DNA from: Alphaproteobacteria bacterium
Lineage (GTDB): Bacteria; Pseudomonadota; Alphaproteobacteria; UBA8366; GCA-2717185
Direction of reading: 5' to 3'
NCBI GenBank assembly: GCA_012103325.1
Contig: WLWY01000011.1
Location: 1-64,000 of the forward strand
Length of the DNA: 64,000 bases
Every line of letters begins with the position of its first letter. The first letter of the stretch is position 1. This document shows, piece by piece, positions 62,797-64,000 of the stretch. Position numbers and translations under genes: made by a program. The notes beneath the pieces were generated by a model. The model made no database searches. It saw only the letters and a program-made list of their open reading frames with translations, and had not been told where the DNA came from.

Positions 62797-63200
62797 CAGC
62801 GCCTCCCGAGCCGGCCGGAATCGATCGCCCGATCCGTAATGCCGATCACATTCTCAAGCCAATACTCAGTGACCGACTTTTCCGCCTTCTGGGCAGCATG
62901 AACGATGAAGTATCGTTCCGGATCCTTCAGCATCCGCAGCAGCTTCGGATCCTGGCTGCGGTCGCCGTGATCGGCAGTTAGGACTTCCCGCTCGAGCGAC
63001 TTGAGCGTAGATACCGTACCGCGCATCTTTTCCGCCCGTTCGTCAATAGTCAGCTCGGCATCGATCATCGCCGCCCGGAAGTCGGCGCCGATGCTATGCA
63101 AAGCCTTGACTGTGTCGGCAGCGGCCGGCGCCATGAGCATGGGTGCTAGGGAGGCGCTGAATAGCGCCGTCTTGACGGTCTGCCGGAAAAATTTGTTCAT
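62796..63200 (-). CDS. Small exported helical protein
   Basis: A 134-aa protein with a signal peptide (MNKFFRQTVKTALFSASLAPMLMAPAAA). The mature ~105 residues are helical and charged (AAMIDAELTIDERAEKMRGTVSTLKSLEREVL). It has a strong AAAAGGAG ribosome site and is coupled to the following ExbB-like gene. No family recognised; it is probably a periplasmic partner of the block B complex. Confidence 0.6.
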   Translation of the reverse strand: MNKFFRQTVKTALFSASLAPMLMAPAAADTVKALHSIGADFRAAMIDAELTIDERAEKMRGTVSTLKSLEREVLTADHGDRSQDPKLLRMLKDPERYFIVHAAQKAEKSVTEYWLENVIGITDRAIDSGRLGRR

Positions 63201-63231
63201 ATCGAATCTCCTTTTTAGATCGGAATTTTGT

Positions 63232-64000
63232 TCACCGTTTTATGATGAGAGAATTGACGATATTAGCGACAGACAATTTCCTCTCGGTGTCCTGGGCGTC
63301 GCCAGCGCTGTCGATTTCATCAAGCTGATTTCTCAGGCGCTCGCTCGAGAGTTGGATCACACGAAGCGACAGCTGACGCATCTCTTCCTGCTGTTCAACG
63401 ATCCGTTCTTCGAGGGCTAGATCAGCAAAAATCCGATTCAACCATTCCTGCCGACTCTCAGGCATGTCGGAGTAAAGCGCCTGGCGCTCTATTTCGAGAC
63501 CGCGAACCCTCTCGCGGAGCGCAACCAGTGTGTTCTGGTTGCTCCGAAGTTCATCGGTATGGCGACCGGTTTGAACCTCGAGCGCCTCATCGATTACCGA
63601 GGTGTCGATCGTAACGGCCGACTCATACCAGAACTTCGCGCTCCGCTGGGCCTCGAAGAGTTGCTTATCCGCAGCAGTCAGGTCTTGGAACCGACGCCTT
63701 TCTTTCAGTTGGAGCGCGTTCCAAAACGCCCGCGATGAACGGATCTTCCGCCGCCTCAGGTTAAGCAATTCGACCATCACACCTTCATTACCAAACAGGT
63801 CCTCGCGCGCCTCTTCATACTCGACCTCGAACAGAACTTTTTCTCGTTCGCTCGCTGTTTTTTCAACCCGTTCCTGTTTTTCAACGACGGCAGTACTCCG
63901 ATTCCGGAAGTCGACTTCGGCATCCACGATTGCGGCTGCAAGGCTCGACTTCTGGTAGGATTTGTTGATCTCCCTTTCCATCTTCTGAATCGGCAACTGG
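63232..64000 (-). CDS. Coiled-coil protein (5' end outside window)
   Basis: The frame is open to the right edge and the first visible M-type codon is a TTG, so the gene starts outside. The visible ~255 residues are almost all charged helix, for example VALRERVRGLEIERQALYSDM and EERIVEQQEEMRQLSLRVIQLSSERLRNQLDEI, a long coiled coil; ESAVTIDTSVIDEALEVQTGRH sits in the middle. No family recognised. It ends 31 bases before the small exported protein and is the first block B gene seen here. Confidence 0.6.
   Translation of the reverse strand, partial: QLPIQKMEREINKSYQKSSLAAAIVDAEVDFRNRSTAVVEKQERVEKTASEREKVLFEVEYEEAREDLFGNEGVMVELLNLRRRKIRSSRAFWNALQLKERRRFQDLTAADKQLFEAQRSAKFWYESAVTIDTSVIDEALEVQTGRHTDELRSNQNTLVALRERVRGLEIERQALYSDMPESRQEWLNRIFADLALEERIVEQQEEMRQLSLRVIQLSSERLRNQLDEIDSAGDAQDTERKLSVANIVNSLIIKR

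Overview
The window looks like chromosomal DNA of a free-living alphaproteobacterium, probably Rhodospirillales-like. The main reason is its runs of genes in a characteristically alphaproteobacterial order: yajC-secD-secF with an Mth938/NDUFAF3-like gene; dgt-argS-SPOR-nagZ-M50 protease-scpA-scpB-tatABC-serS-surE-pcm-nlpD; and pcm-tolC-popZ-valS. PopZ and the PAS_5 family are also typical of this class. Most of the window is GC-rich (39 of 60 bases in a hand-counted core line, 8041-8100).

1-34.4 kb is mostly housekeeping: tRNA modification (trmFO), homologues of complex I assembly factors, the Sec accessory complex, a FitAB/VapBC-type toxin-antitoxin pair with operator-like repeats, NlpD-like cell-wall control, Pcm/SurE stress repair, the Tat pathway, condensin subunits ScpAB, ArgRS, SerRS and ValRS, an A-type Fe-S carrier, exonuclease III, a methyltransferase/GT41 glycosyltransferase/membrane protein operon, PopZ, TolC, and tRNA-Cys and tRNA-Asn genes with good promoters and a terminator. 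34.5-39.3 kb holds small regulators (PAS_5, an unknown basic protein, a Cro/CI-S24 regulator), a KefB-type antiporter and a Sel1 protein. 39.4-42.7 kb is a nitrogen-compound catabolic group: a TauD-type dioxygenase, a frameshifted M20 amidohydrolase and a diaminopropionate ammonia-lyase. 43.2-48.0 kb is the PrkA-YeaH-SpoVR stress operon, followed by a lone molybdenum hydroxylase large subunit.

An IS66 element (50.9-53.3 kb) marks the boundary of an accessory region running to the right edge, with all genes on the minus strand. Block A (53.3-59.9 kb) is AT-rich (24 of 60 G/C at 57001-57060). It encodes a multi-pass membrane protein whose 3' end lies inside the IS, a family-5-like solute-binding protein, a protein whose signal peptide seems cut off by an in-frame amber codon, and two exported, probably beta-propeller proteins. 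Block B (60.1 kb to the edge) is GC-rich again and tightly packed. It encodes a coiled-coil protein, a small exported protein, a four-helix membrane protein with ExbB/TolQ/MotA-like features, two single-anchor proteins (the second long and proline-rich) and a lipoprotein. This order echoes TolQ-TolR-TolA plus lipoprotein but I recognise none of the flanking proteins, so block B is my best candidate for an undescribed system, with block A second.

All calls come from reading the sequence and translations by eye; no database search was run.
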